Shown here one piece after another: positions 1-7,813 of a stretch of DNA of 64,000 bases. The position numbers and the translations under genes were made by a program. Location of the stretch: the NCBI GenBank assembly GCA_035493475.1, contig DATJIF010000175.1, forward strand, positions 1-64,000, given 5' to 3'. The stretch is from Actinospica sp035493475. GTDB taxonomy: Bacteria > Actinomycetota > Actinomycetes > Streptomycetales > Catenulisporaceae. Below the pieces are notes generated by a model that saw only the letters and a program-made list of their open reading frames with translations, was not told where the DNA came from and made no database searches. The first letter of the stretch is position 1. Every line of letters starts with the position of its first letter.

Positions 1-215
1 GCCGAACCGGTCGAGGCTCCAGTGTCCTCCTCGACCGTGACCCCGTTCTCGACGGCCACGTCCAGCAGGTAGCGCAGCCGCAGCACCTGTGGAGTTATCG
101 TCTCGAAGTCCCGGTTGGCACGCGCCGCCGCCAGCTTCGCGTGGGTCTCGGCGATCTGCGCGCGCAGCACGTCCGCGAACTCGCCCACCGCCACCTCGCC
201 CAACGGGCTCACCAT
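1..215 (-). CDS. Hypothetical protein, partial (3' end outside window)
   Basis: The reverse strand from an ATG at 215 reads MVSPLGEVAVGEFADVLRAQ and continues open to the window edge for 71 codons. It is helical and rich in Ala, Glu and Arg, with no motif I recognise. A GTG follows the ATG directly, so either could be the start. The start lies about 6 bp beyond the dyad at 221-242, which leaves almost no room for a normal ribosome binding site and suggests leaderless or near-leaderless expression. The same arrangement occurs before the gene at 3601-3975, so the two are probably co-regulated. Confidence 0.6.
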   Translation of the reverse strand, partial: MVSPLGEVAVGEFADVLRAQIAETHAKLAAARANRDFETITPQVLRLRYLLDVAVENGVTVEEDTGASTGS

Positions 216-220
216 CTAGC

Positions 221-242
221 AAGTTGCATAGTTCTTCAACTT
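221..242. promoter_or_regulatory. Dyad operator/promoter, copy 1
   Basis: Read on the minus strand this is TTGAAG-AACTATGC-AACTT with inverted arms AAGTTG/CAACTT. It matches the copy at 3983-4006 except at the middle base and flanks. It abuts the start of the minus-strand gene at 215 and overlaps the -35 element of a plausible plus-strand promoter (TTCAAC at 235-240, 17 bp spacer, TATCCT at 258-263) for the gene at 270. A repressor bound here could control both directions. The binding protein is unknown. Confidence 0.6.
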
Positions 243-269
243 TAACGCGATCGGCCCTATCCTGGCAGC

Positions 270-551
270 GTGAAACTGCGCGTGTTCGCCCGGAGTCGAA
301 GGGCCATAGCCTCCGATCCGGTCACCGAGATAGACGACGAACTGCGGCGACTAGCGGCCGACCTGAAGCAGTGCCAGGTTCGGCGCGAGCGCGCGATGGT
401 CGCCCGCCTGCTGGCGGTGATCGACGAACGCCTGGACGCACGCGCCGTTCTCATCGGCCCCAACGACCCGCGCCACCAGCACGGCGTCGCCCCCGCCTTC
501 GCGCCCGAGCATCGGTGGGGACAAGAGAAGGAAGCGGGCAGCCGGGCATGA
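270..551 (+). CDS. Small hypothetical protein ahead of the HPF-like gene
   Basis: This 93-residue protein starts at a GTG. It has a basic N-terminus (KLRVFARSRR) and a helical Arg/Ala/Leu-rich middle with the sequence DDELRRLAADLKQCQVRRERAMVARLL. I recognise no domain. Its stop overlaps the next start by 4 bp (ATGA), so it is translationally coupled to the HPF-like gene at 548. A promoter (TTCAAC-17 bp-TATCCT) lies directly upstream and overlaps the dyad at 221-242. A role linked to the ribosome-binding neighbour is only inferred from the coupling. Confidence 0.6.
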   Translation: MKLRVFARSRRAIASDPVTEIDDELRRLAADLKQCQVRRERAMVARLLAVIDERLDARAVLIGPNDPRHQHGVAPAFAPEHRWGQEKEAGSRA

Positions 552-1318
552 GCACGCCGCGCAGGGCCGGGCACCTCGCGCCCGCGATCGAGCACGCATC
601 GGCGTTGGCCGAGACGGAGATCGCACGCGCGGCCCGAGGGCTCGGGGTCCTCGTCTCCGGCCTGCGCATCAGGATCGATGTTCCCGAAGTGTGGCGTGTC
701 TTGGGCGTGGTGGCGCAGGCCAACGCCTACGCCGACGGGCGCCCGATCCGCGTCCAGGTCATCGGCGAGAGTGTCGAGGCGGCCGGTAAACGCCTGGTCG
801 AGCGCAGCCGAGAACGTCTGATCGAGGCCGCCGGCGGTTGGAGCGCGCGGGTTTGGCCCGATCCCGCCGTCATCCGCCAGCCGACCTCGCCTCTGGTCCC
901 GCGCGACCGTGGACGGATCGCGCGGACCAAGACCGTCACACCGGTGCCCAGCCACGTCCAGGTTGCTGCCGCCACGATGGACGTCCTCGACTACGACGCC
1001 CACCTGTTCACCGACGCCGAGACCGGCGAGCATGCACTGATCTACCGGGGAGGGCCCGCCGGCTACCGTCTCGCGCGCCTGCGCCCGGCCGCACCGCCGC
1101 ATCCCGGAGCGCTGCGCCTGGTCACCGACCCGTGGCCGGCGCCCACGATGACGCCGGATGCCGCCACCGCTCGGCTGAACGCGAGCACACTGCCGTTCCT
1201 GCTGTTCGCGGACGCCGCCACCGGCGCTGCGCGACTGATCTGCCGGCGATATGACGGAGATTACAGCCTCCTGATACCAGCGAGCGAAGTGTCCAACGCC
1301 GAGAGGGCAGCGGCCTAG
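548..1318 (+). CDS. HPF/RaiA-like ribosome-associated protein with two S30AE C-terminal domains
   Basis: The 256-residue product has two copies of the sigma-54 modulation/S30EA C-terminal fold. The first is at about residues 135-185 (DYDAHLFTDAETGEHALIYR), the second at about 200-250 (LPFLLFADAATGAARLICRR, then YDGDYSLLIP). The N-terminal 120 residues could be a diverged S30AE domain (RIRIDVPEVWRVLGV...RPIRVQVIGES). Long hibernation factors dimerise ribosomes through one such C-domain; a tandem pair is an actinobacterial variant. The likely role is ribosome protection in dormancy. It is coupled to the gene at 270 by a 4 bp overlap. The codon before the ATG stays in an open frame far upstream, but that extension is not protein-like. 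Confidence 0.75.
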   Translation: MSTPRRAGHLAPAIEHASALAETEIARAARGLGVLVSGLRIRIDVPEVWRVLGVVAQANAYADGRPIRVQVIGESVEAAGKRLVERSRERLIEAAGGWSARVWPDPAVIRQPTSPLVPRDRGRIARTKTVTPVPSHVQVAAATMDVLDYDAHLFTDAETGEHALIYRGGPAGYRLARLRPAAPPHPGALRLVTDPWPAPTMTPDAATARLNASTLPFLLFADAATGAARLICRRYDGDYSLLIPASEVSNAERAAA

Positions 1319-1363
1319 ATCCACCGTGATAACCCGCTCGGCCGCAGTCTCCACCACCGCGCC

Positions 1364-1379
1364 AGGGCCGAAAGTCCCT
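1364..1379. promoter_or_regulatory. DevR/DosR-like box 1
   Basis: AGGGCCGAAAGTCCCT (reverse AGGGACTTTCGGCCCT) closely matches the mycobacterial DosR consensus of GGGACT and its inverted partner around a short AT-tolerant centre. It lies about 75 bp before the FAD-dependent gene at 1454. A small hairpin (1384-1391 with 1398-1405, 8 bp arms) follows it. Seven similar sites occur elsewhere in the window. Assignment to a DevR-type regulator is inferred from the motif only. Confidence 0.6.
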
Positions 1380-1453
1380 CAGCATCCGGGCCGCAGAGCC
1401 CGGATACAGTCCACCCGCGAACCCTTAGGATCACCTGCCATGGACTTTCCCGC

Positions 1454-2917
1454 ATGACGAGTGCGAGCGGCCTCGTCGTGCTCGGCGCCGGACCCGCGGG
1501 TCTCGCCGCCGCCTACAGCGCCGCCCGGCGCGGCCACCGCGTCACCGTCCTCGAACGCTCCGACGCGGTCGGCGGACTGTCCGCGTCCTTCGAGGTCGCC
1601 GGGATCCGCGTGGACCACGGCAGCCACCGCCTCAACCCCGACCTGCCGCCGCACGTCCTCGCCGACCTGCGCGCCCTGCTCGGCGCCGACCTGCAGACCC
1701 GCTACCGCACCGGCCGCCTGCTGCTCGGCGAACGCTGGGTCGCCTACCCCTTCAAACCGCGCGAGATCGCCAAAGCACTACCCGCCGCGCCCATGGCCAA
1801 GGCCGCCTTCGACGCACTCGCCTCCCGGCACCGCGCCACCGACGCGGCCGGGGCCGGGAACTACGCGGACGCTATGCGCGCCGGATTCGGCACCACGCTG
1901 TACGACCTGGTCTACGAGCCGTACGCGCGCAAACTCTGGGGCATCTCCGGGCAGCAGGTCGACGCGGACCAGGCCCGGCGCAAGGCCGGAGCCCCGACCG
2001 CGTGGGCCGCGCTGATCCGCTCGGTCCGCAGCGCGCTGGCCACCGAATCACTCGCCTACCTCTACCCACGCCGCGGCTTCGGACAACTGTGCGAGACCCT
2101 CGCCGAGGCCGCCGTCACCGCGGGCGCCCGGGTGCGGCTGGGCACCGCCGTGGAGCAGATCACCGCCGACACGCACGGCATCACGGTGAGCACCGCCCGC
2201 TCCGAGCACTACGGCTCGATCAGCACCCGAGGCGCGTGGTTCACCGACGACCGGTCGGCGCCGCACACCGCCGTGCACGCCGCGCACGTCTTCTCCACCA
2301 TTCCGCTGCCCCTGCTCGCACGCATCACCACCCCCGCCCCAGCCTTCGAAACCATCGAAGCCGGCGCCGCACTCCGCTTCCGCGCGCTGCTGCTGGTCTA
2401 CGCCGTCCACGAAGGCGGACGCTGGACCAACCACGACGTGCACTACATCCCCGGTGGCCACACTCCGGTCACCCGCATCTCCGAACCGGCCAACCACCGG
2501 ATCAACCCCGACGACCCCGAGGACCGCTCGGTCGTCTGCTTCGAGATCCCCTGCGAGATCGGCGACGAGACCTGGTCCGCCGACGAGCGTCAGCTCAGCA
2601 CCCTGATCACCGAAACCGTCGCCCACAGCCACCTACCGCCGATGCGCCTGGCCTGGATCCAGGTCAAACGCCTGCGCCAGGGCTACCCCGTCCACCACCT
2701 CGGCTACCGCCAACACCTCGACGTCCTAGAGACCTGGGCGGCGTCCGTGCCGCGCCTGACCACGTTCGGTCGTCAGGGCCTGTTCACCCCGGACAACGTC
2801 CACCACGCCCTCGCCATGGGATACCAGGCCACTGACGCGCTCGGCGACACCGGATTCGATCAGCAGCGCTGGGGTGCGGCGCGCGAGAGCTTCGGTGCCC
2901 ACCTCGTCGAAAGCTAA
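1454..2917 (+). CDS. FAD-dependent amine-oxidase/protoporphyrinogen-oxidase-like protein
   Basis: The 487-residue protein opens with a Rossmann FAD motif (GAGPAGLAAAYSAARRGHRV, residues 9-28) followed by the ERSDAVGG segment typical of the flavin amine oxidase/protoporphyrinogen oxidase/UDP-galactopyranose mutase superfamily. The C-terminal FGRQGLFTPDNVHHALAMGY segment is the FAD-closing motif of the same group. No membrane helix or signal peptide is seen, so it is probably cytosolic. The substrate cannot be told; heme or sugar-nucleotide chemistry are both possible. The DevR-like box at 1364-1379 suggests induction on low oxygen or in stationary phase. Confidence 0.75.
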   Translation: MTSASGLVVLGAGPAGLAAAYSAARRGHRVTVLERSDAVGGLSASFEVAGIRVDHGSHRLNPDLPPHVLADLRALLGADLQTRYRTGRLLLGERWVAYPFKPREIAKALPAAPMAKAAFDALASRHRATDAAGAGNYADAMRAGFGTTLYDLVYEPYARKLWGISGQQVDADQARRKAGAPTAWAALIRSVRSALATESLAYLYPRRGFGQLCETLAEAAVTAGARVRLGTAVEQITADTHGITVSTARSEHYGSISTRGAWFTDDRSAPHTAVHAAHVFSTIPLPLLARITTPAPAFETIEAGAALRFRALLLVYAVHEGGRWTNHDVHYIPGGHTPVTRISEPANHRINPDDPEDRSVVCFEIPCEIGDETWSADERQLSTLITETVAHSHLPPMRLAWIQVKRLRQGYPVHHLGYRQHLDVLETWAASVPRLTTFGRQGLFTPDNVHHALAMGYQATDALGDTGFDQQRWGAARESFGAHLVES

Positions 2918-2957
2918 GCCTCGCCCTGGCTGGGAAGCGAGCAGGGTTCCTACCGCT

Positions 2958-3374
2958 TTATGCCCGCACCATCGGCACGCCAACAGGCCAACCGGCGGTC
3001 TGCCACACCCGGTGCTCCTCCCGATGCGAATCCTCGATGCCGAGAGCACGCAGCGCGCAGGCGAGATCGGGGTGCGAGCCGAACGGCGTACGCGGGTCAC
3101 CGATCACGGCCCCGGCCAGGCCTGACGGAGCCGCGGCGAGTTCGAGCAGTCGCGCGCTGGTCGCGAGCCGACGAGCGGCCGTGGCGATCGCCGCCCGCCC
3201 CGCATCATCCCACCCCTCCACGGCCGACAGATCCAGAATCAACGGCCCGACGCCGCGCGAAAGCGGCCAGGTCAGCGCTCCGTAGAACCGAACGACGGTC
3301 GCGGCCTCCAGACAACCCGCGAGAGCGAGGACGCCAGCGTGCTCCAGACGCTCATACCGCCACTGCAGGCTCAC
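2958..3374 (-). CDS. STAS-domain protein
   Basis: This 138-residue protein fits the STAS/anti-sigma-factor-antagonist fold: a short strand (GVLALAGCLEA), then PLILDLSAVEGWDDAGRAAI, where other family members have a phosphorylatable Ser/Thr after the DLS strand. Here the usual D-S-x-G region reads WDDAGRAA, so the phosphosite Ser is absent. It may act as a non-phosphorylated adaptor. It is the last gene of a three-gene operon (3975 down to 2958) and overlaps the 72-residue gene by 4 bp. Partners such as an anti-sigma kinase are not in the window. Confidence 0.65.
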   Translation of the reverse strand: MSLQWRYERLEHAGVLALAGCLEAATVVRFYGALTWPLSRGVGPLILDLSAVEGWDDAGRAAIATAARRLATSARLLELAAAPSGLAGAVIGDPRTPFGSHPDLACALRALGIEDSHREEHRVWQTAGWPVGVPMVRA

Positions 3375-3589
3375 TCCGCCTCCCGCCGGTCCGTAGGCCC
3401 GCCGGAGCCGAGATCGCCGACCGAGCCGTCCGCGATCTCATCGCTGCCGTCGTCGGTTGCGCCAAGCAACCCCGCTACCACCATCTCTGCCACCCGAAGC
3501 GCGCTCTCGTCTCCACTCGCCTCGGCGAAACGCGCGACCTGCTCGGCCCGGTCCAGGCGCCGACGCAAGTCATCGGGCACGGATTCCAC
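3371..3589 (-). CDS. Small acidic hypothetical protein in STAS operon
   Basis: This is a 72-residue GTG-start protein: a helical first half (VPDDLRRRLDRAEQVARFAE) and an acidic Gly/Asp/Ser-rich tail. No domain is recognised. It begins 11 bp after the membrane-protein gene (stop at 3601) and overlaps the STAS gene by 4 bp, so the three are co-transcribed. It could be an adaptor for the STAS protein, but that is only positional. Confidence 0.55.
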   Translation of the reverse strand: MESVPDDLRRRLDRAEQVARFAEASGDESALRVAEMVVAGLLGATDDGSDEIADGSVGDLGSGGPTDRREAE

Positions 3590-3600
3590 CTAGCCCCGCT

Positions 3601-3975
3601 TCAGGAATCGACGGAGCGAACAGCCTTCGCCGCCGCCTTGGCCTCGGCCCACTGGTCATTGGCCAACGCCCCCAGCCCAGCCGCATTCATCGCCAGGTTC
3701 ACGACCACCGCGACGACCTGGAGAACGCCGCCGAGCACGACCAGCGGGATGTTGCCGAGGGGCAGGGCGACGCCGCCGATAATCCAACCGAGGCCGGACA
3801 CCGACACCGCGGCCCAACGCGCCGGCGCATACCCATGGTCCACATGCGCCTCGGCGCTGCTCGGCAGCGACGAGCCCATCAAGGCCATACCCACCCCGGC
3901 CACCTGCGCGAACGCCGACCGGCCCTTGGGTGCCTGCAACGCCTCAACGGCTTCAGCCTCAGTCATGAGCTTCAT
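3601..3975 (-). CDS. Small membrane protein, first gene of STAS operon
   Basis: The product has 124 residues with two hydrophobic segments at about 56-73 (AAVSVSGLGWIIGGVALPLG) and 75-95 (IPLVVLGGVLQVVAVVVNLA). It ends in an Ala-rich charged tail (NDQWAEAKAAAKAVRS). No family is recognised. The ATG is only 7 bp from the dyad at 3983-4006, so transcription probably starts almost at the start codon. It leads the operon with the 72-residue protein and the STAS protein. Confidence 0.6.
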   Translation of the reverse strand: MKLMTEAEAVEALQAPKGRSAFAQVAGVGMALMGSSLPSSAEAHVDHGYAPARWAAVSVSGLGWIIGGVALPLGNIPLVVLGGVLQVVAVVVNLAMNAAGLGALANDQWAEAKAAAKAVRSVDS

Positions 3976-3982
3976 TCTCTAG

Positions 3983-4006
3983 GAAGTTGCATAATTCTTC
4001 AACTTC
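3983..4006. promoter_or_regulatory. Dyad operator/promoter, copy 2
   Basis: Inverted arms GAAGTTG (3983-3989) and CAACTTC (4000-4006) flank a 10 bp centre, CATAATTCTT. The symmetry can be stretched to CTAG on both sides (3979-4009). Read towards the gene it gives TTGAAGAATTATGCAACTT then CCTAGAGA and the ATG at 3975. Copy 1 at 221-242 has the same core and the same closeness to a start codon. A second palindrome, TGTTCGAACA inside 4013-4030, lies just upstream. Confidence 0.6.
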
Positions 4007-4009
4007 TAG

Positions 4010-4568
4010 TTTGAGCTGTTCGAACAACTCGCGGGTACCGGACAGCGCAGTGATCGACGAGATGGAGTGTGCCGTGGCCGCCGGTCGTGTCCGCAGTCCG
4101 CTTCGACGGGCATCCTGAAGTGAAACACCCGATGCTGTGCGCTGGGGGCGGGTAAGTCATCGGCGTACCTGCTTCGCGATGCGGCGTAGGCGCGGCTCAT
4201 GCGGCAAGGCCGGCGCTCCGACATCGAACCGCCCCATCGGCGCATGCACCACAACTGTGGTGGTCGTTACCATCGACAGGTGTAGCCATCGAGCGGCAGG
4301 ACCCCCCCACGGGCGTACTGCGTCGGGCGCCGCTTTCCCCCCCCAAGGAAGCAGTCAGGCTGTGAACCGCAGCGGTCCACGCCTCGCGTAGGGGCACGGG
4401 GCGGTCAGGCGACGGCCCGGGTCCGGGTTCGCAGCGGCCGCTGGCCATGCCGCCGCCCGGGCCAGGGCGCCCCGGGTTGGTACCCGTCCGAAGTACAAGG
4501 TCTGAGCTATCGTTGGCTGCGCTGATTCTCGTCGTCCGCCGCTGGTTAGGGAAATGGGGGCCTTACAT
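4010..4568. other. Intergenic region before the GntR gene
   Basis: About 560 bp with no convincing gene on either strand. It contains a near-palindrome at 4013-4030 centred on TTCGAA, and an inverted repeat CACCAC-aact-GTGGTG at 4247-4262. A GTAC-N9-GTAC pair near 4481-4497 precedes a possible -10 (TATCGT) for the regulator at 4569. The short open frames here have no protein-like sequence. Confidence 0.4.
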
Positions 4569-5321
4569 ATGAGTGAGTCCCGCGAACTTGCCGACGGCAT
4601 TGTGCCGGGTTATCCCGAACCCTTGTGGATCCAGGCAGCGAGCCTGATCCGCCGCGAGATCGACAACGGCGTGCTCAAGCGCGGCGCCCGCCTCACACCC
4701 GAGCGCGAACTCTGCGAACAGTTGGGCATCAGCCGCGTCACCCTCCGCAGAGCGCTCCGCCAACTGGTCGACGAGGGTGTCCTCAACGCGTCACATGGTC
4801 GAGGCTGGTATATCACCCAGGGCGCCCAGAAGAAGGAGTGGCCCAACCACCTCGAATCCTTCAGCGAGACCGCCGCCCGCATGGGCCTACGTACGCACTC
4901 GACGATCGTCCGCGCCGAATCCACCCCTGCCAGCTTCGATGAGGCCGAACAACTCTCCATCGCCCCCGGCAGCCACCTCTTCCGCCTCGAACGCGTCCGC
5001 TTTCTCGAAGGCGTCCCCACCGCGCTGGACCTGACGATCATTCCGCGCAACCTCGTCTCCGACATCGCAGAAGTCGACTTCGCCGTCAGTTCCCTCTACG
5101 CCACCCTCACCGCCGCCGGCATCACCCCCGCCCGCGCTGACAGCACCATCGAAGTCTGCAAAGCCGACGTCCGCACCGCACAGCTCCTCCAGATCCAGGC
5201 GGGCGACCCCCTCCTCATCATGTGGCAACTGGCCCTCAGTTCCCAACGTGAGCCCCTGTTCGTCTCCACGATCCAATACGTCGGCGAGCGCTACCGCCTC
5301 CGCACCTCTTTCACGAGGTAG
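4569..5321 (+). CDS. GntR-family transcriptional regulator (HutC/UTRA type)
   Basis: The 250-residue protein has an N-terminal winged helix at about residues 15-78, with the GntR signature (LTPERELCEQLGISRVTLRRALRQL) and wing (GRGWYIT). The C-terminal UTRA ligand-binding fold ends with LIMWQLALSSQREPLFVSTI and YVGERYRLR. UTRA members sense small sugars or amino-acid derivatives. I start it at 4569 because GGGGG at 4556-4560 gives an 8 bp spacing; an upstream in-frame ATG at 4554 would lack a binding site. It is convergent with the broken alcohol dehydrogenase and probably governs the sugar locus downstream. Confidence 0.85.
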   Translation: MSESRELADGIVPGYPEPLWIQAASLIRREIDNGVLKRGARLTPERELCEQLGISRVTLRRALRQLVDEGVLNASHGRGWYITQGAQKKEWPNHLESFSETAARMGLRTHSTIVRAESTPASFDEAEQLSIAPGSHLFRLERVRFLEGVPTALDLTIIPRNLVSDIAEVDFAVSSLYATLTAAGITPARADSTIEVCKADVRTAQLLQIQAGDPLLIMWQLALSSQREPLFVSTIQYVGERYRLRTSFTR

Positions 5322-5361
5322 CTCCGCCGGTCGCCGGATGTGGGCGAGTTCGCCGCGCAAG

Positions 5362-6050
5362 TCAGGGGACGAGGACGGCTTTGACGAAGTCGGGGGCGGC
5401 GGTGCGGAGGGTCTGGAATGCGGCGTCGGCCTCGGAGAGGGGGAAGCGGTGGGTGATCAGGGGGGCGTAGCTGAAGCGGCGGGCGGCGATCAGGGATAGG
5501 GCCTCGTTCATCGCGGTGAGGGTGCGACGGGGCGGTGCCGGTGCGGTATCGCTCGGGGATCTCGTCGGGGTGGAAGGCCAGGTCGGCGCCCATGGCCAGG
5601 GCTCGCCGGCGGCGGGTGGGGTCGGGGTCTATACCGACGAGGACGGCGGGGGCGTGGCGGGCGGCGAGCTGGACCAGACCCAGGCCCATGAAGCCGAGTC
5701 CCGCGACGGCCACGCGGTGGCCCGGCACGATTCCGGTCCGGGACAGCGCCTCTTCCAGGCAGGCTACGGGTTCGCCCAGGGCGTGGGCGGGTTCGATGCC
5801 GTCGGGGATCGGCAGGATCGCGTTCGTGTCCATGACGGCGTGGGTCGCGAAGCCGTCGCCGCCTAGGCCGGTGACCAGGTCGCCGACCTTCCAGCGGGTC
5901 GCGTCGGGGCCGGCTTCGACGACGCGGCCGGCTATTTCGTGGCCGAGGCGAACCGGGGGCTCGGCCGGGTCGTGGTTGAGCCAGGCGCCGAGGTCCGAGG
6001 TGCAGACGCCGCAGGCGAGCACTTCGACGAGGACCTGGGCGGCGCCGGGC
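5362..6050 (-). pseudogene. Zinc-dependent alcohol dehydrogenase, 5'-truncated and internally deleted
   Basis: Reverse-strand reading gives GPGAAQVLVEVLACGVCTSD, the catalytic zinc Cys region, then GHEIAGRVVEAG, the zinc-binding GroES-like fold, and AVAGLGFMGLGLVQLAA, the NAD site, as far as PDEIPERYRTGT near 5545. From about 5530 the frame changes: another frame encodes the genuine C-terminus LTAMNEALSLIAARRFSYAP through to KAVLVP and a stop at 5362. Roughly 100 residues between the two parts are missing. The N-terminal 25-30 residues are also missing at the junction with the permease gene near 6035-6065. The structural-zinc Cys cluster is not evident. It is almost certainly non-functional unless the lesions are assembly errors. 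Confidence 0.8.
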
Positions 6051-6078
6051 CCGCGGCGCCCGCTCCGCCCTGCTGCTG

Positions 6079-6933
6079 ATGTCCCCGTTCTTCGTGCTGT
6101 TCACCGCGGTCACGCTGATCCCGGTGGGCTACGCGGTGTACCTGAGCCTCTACCGCACCGAGGCGTCCGGGCTCGGTTTCGGCGGCGCGGTCGACGTGTT
6201 CGTCGGGCTCGGCAACTACACCAGGACGCTCGGCGACGCGGTCTTCCGGTCCGGGTTCGCGCACGTGGCCGAATACGGCATCGTGTACGTGCCGGTCATG
6301 CTGATCGCGGCGGTCGCCGCGGCCCTGCTGCTCGACAGCGCGCTGGCCAAGGCCTCGCGCTTCTTCCAGCTGGTGTTCTTCCTGCCGAGCCAGGTGCCCG
6401 GCATCCTCGCGGCGATCATCTGGCTCTACCTCTACACGCCGCACGTGAGCCCGGTCGTGCAGTGGCTCACGGACCTCGGCGCGACGCCGAACCTGAACCA
6501 CCCGGCGTGGTCGGTTCCGGCCATGGCGAACGTCGCGGTCTGGCAGTTCACCGGCTACAACATCGTCATCTTCTACGCGGCGCTCAAGGCGGTTCCGCGC
6601 GAGGTGATCGAGGCGGCCGTGGTCGACGGCGCGGGGGAGTGGCGCACCGCGGTCGGCATCAAACTGCCGCTGATCGGCCCGGCCGCGTCGCTCGCCGGGA
6701 TGATGACGCTCGTCGGCGTGCTCCAGCTGTTCAACGAGCCGCTGGTGCTCGGCTCGATCGCGCCGGGATCGATCTCCGCGGTCTGGTCGCCGAACCTCTA
6801 CCTCTACAACGCGGCGTTCACCGACAACGACTACGCGGCGGCCGCGGCCGGGTCGATCCTGCTCGCGCTGCTGTCCGGGGTGCTGTCGTTCGTCGTGATC
6901 CGGCTCACCAGAAGGTGGAGGGACCTGGCATGA
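6079..6933 (+). CDS. Sugar ABC transporter permease (MalF/UgpA type), 5' end lost
   Basis: The 284-residue reading has about six membrane helices and the permease EAA loop (EAAVVDGAGEWRTAVGIKLP, about 177-196). The codons before the ATG still read RRRARGARSALLLM, which looks like the true basic N-terminus and first helix of a MalF-type permease. The real start is therefore lost upstream at the junction near 6035-6065. The ATG at 6079 has no clear ribosome site. Its stop overlaps the next start by 4 bp. The usual solute-binding protein gene is absent, which fits a deletion here. Confidence 0.8.
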   Translation: MSPFFVLFTAVTLIPVGYAVYLSLYRTEASGLGFGGAVDVFVGLGNYTRTLGDAVFRSGFAHVAEYGIVYVPVMLIAAVAAALLLDSALAKASRFFQLVFFLPSQVPGILAAIIWLYLYTPHVSPVVQWLTDLGATPNLNHPAWSVPAMANVAVWQFTGYNIVIFYAALKAVPREVIEAAVVDGAGEWRTAVGIKLPLIGPAASLAGMMTLVGVLQLFNEPLVLGSIAPGSISAVWSPNLYLYNAAFTDNDYAAAAAGSILLALLSGVLSFVVIRLTRRWRDLA

Positions 6934-7778
6934 GAACGACCTCCCGTTTCACCTCGAAGGCGGTCGTCAACGGCGTGCTCGTCGTCGGGCTGCTCTACAC
7001 GCTGCTGCCGATGGTCTTCCTGGTGCTCGCGGTCTGCAAGACGCCGGGCGGGATCCTCAGCGGCGACGTGTTCTCGCTGCGCGAACTCGACCCCCTGGGG
7101 AATCTCCGGGCCCTGATCCACGAGGACGGCGGCATCTACTTCCGCTGGTACCTGAACTCGATCCTCTACGCCGGGGTCGGCGCGCTCGTGGCCGGGATCG
7201 TGTGCGCCGCCGCCGGGTACGCGTTCGACAAGTACGACTTCCCCGGCAAGGAGCGGCTGTACGCGCTGGTGCTGGTGGGCGTGCTGATCCCCGGCACCGC
7301 CACCGCGCTCCCGCTCTACCTGATCGCCTCGAAGATCCACCTGGTCAACACGGTCTGGGCGGTGCTGATCCCCGGCTTCGTCTCGCCCTTCGGCGTGTTC
7401 CTCGCCCGCGTCTTCAGCCAGGCCTACGTGCCCGGCGAGGTCATCGAGGCGGCGCGGATGGACGGTGCGGGCGACGTGCGCACGTTCTGGCGGATCGGGC
7501 TGCCGCTGCTCAAGCCGGGCGTCGCCACGATCATGCTGTTCACCTTCGCCGGGATCTGGCAGGGCTTCTACCTGCCGTACATCATGCTCAGCGACGAGAA
7601 GCTCTACCCGGCGAGCCTCGGCCTCTACATCTGGAACGCGCAGAGCAGCACCGAGGACCCGGCGATGGCCTCGGTCGTGTTCGTCGGCAGCGCGATCGTG
7701 ATCCTGCCGGTCGTGGCCGCCTTCATCAGCCTTCAGCGGTACTGGCGCGCCGGTCTGACCAGCGGCGCCGTCAAGTAG
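6930..7778 (+). CDS. Sugar ABC transporter permease (MalG type)
   Basis: This 282-residue inner-membrane protein has six predicted helices. Its EAA motif is EAARMDGAGDVRTFWRIGLP (about residues 171-190), and it ends in the typical LQRYWRAGLTSGAVK. It pairs with the preceding MalF-type permease as the carbohydrate-uptake-1 family channel; start and stop overlap by 4 bp. No ATPase lies nearby, as is usual where a shared MsiK-type ATPase serves several transporters. Together with the PL8 and GH35 enzymes it probably imports oligosaccharide products. Confidence 0.9.
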   Translation: MRTTSRFTSKAVVNGVLVVGLLYTLLPMVFLVLAVCKTPGGILSGDVFSLRELDPLGNLRALIHEDGGIYFRWYLNSILYAGVGALVAGIVCAAAGYAFDKYDFPGKERLYALVLVGVLIPGTATALPLYLIASKIHLVNTVWAVLIPGFVSPFGVFLARVFSQAYVPGEVIEAARMDGAGDVRTFWRIGLPLLKPGVATIMLFTFAGIWQGFYLPYIMLSDEKLYPASLGLYIWNAQSSTEDPAMASVVFVGSAIVILPVVAAFISLQRYWRAGLTSGAVK

Positions 7779-7813
7779 CGCGACCTCCTCTACCGTGAAA
7801 GCGCGATACCGCC

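Noticed and set aside
4013..4030. Possible LexA/SOS box around TTCGAA
   Set aside because: Actinobacterial SOS boxes need GAAC-N4-GTTC. Here the halves abut as GTTCGAAC with no 4 bp spacer.
5535..6929. Long open extension upstream of the second permease
   Set aside because: The first 465 codons are an alternative frame of the dehydrogenase and MalF-type genes. The MalG-type permease begins at 6930 with a 4 bp overlap.
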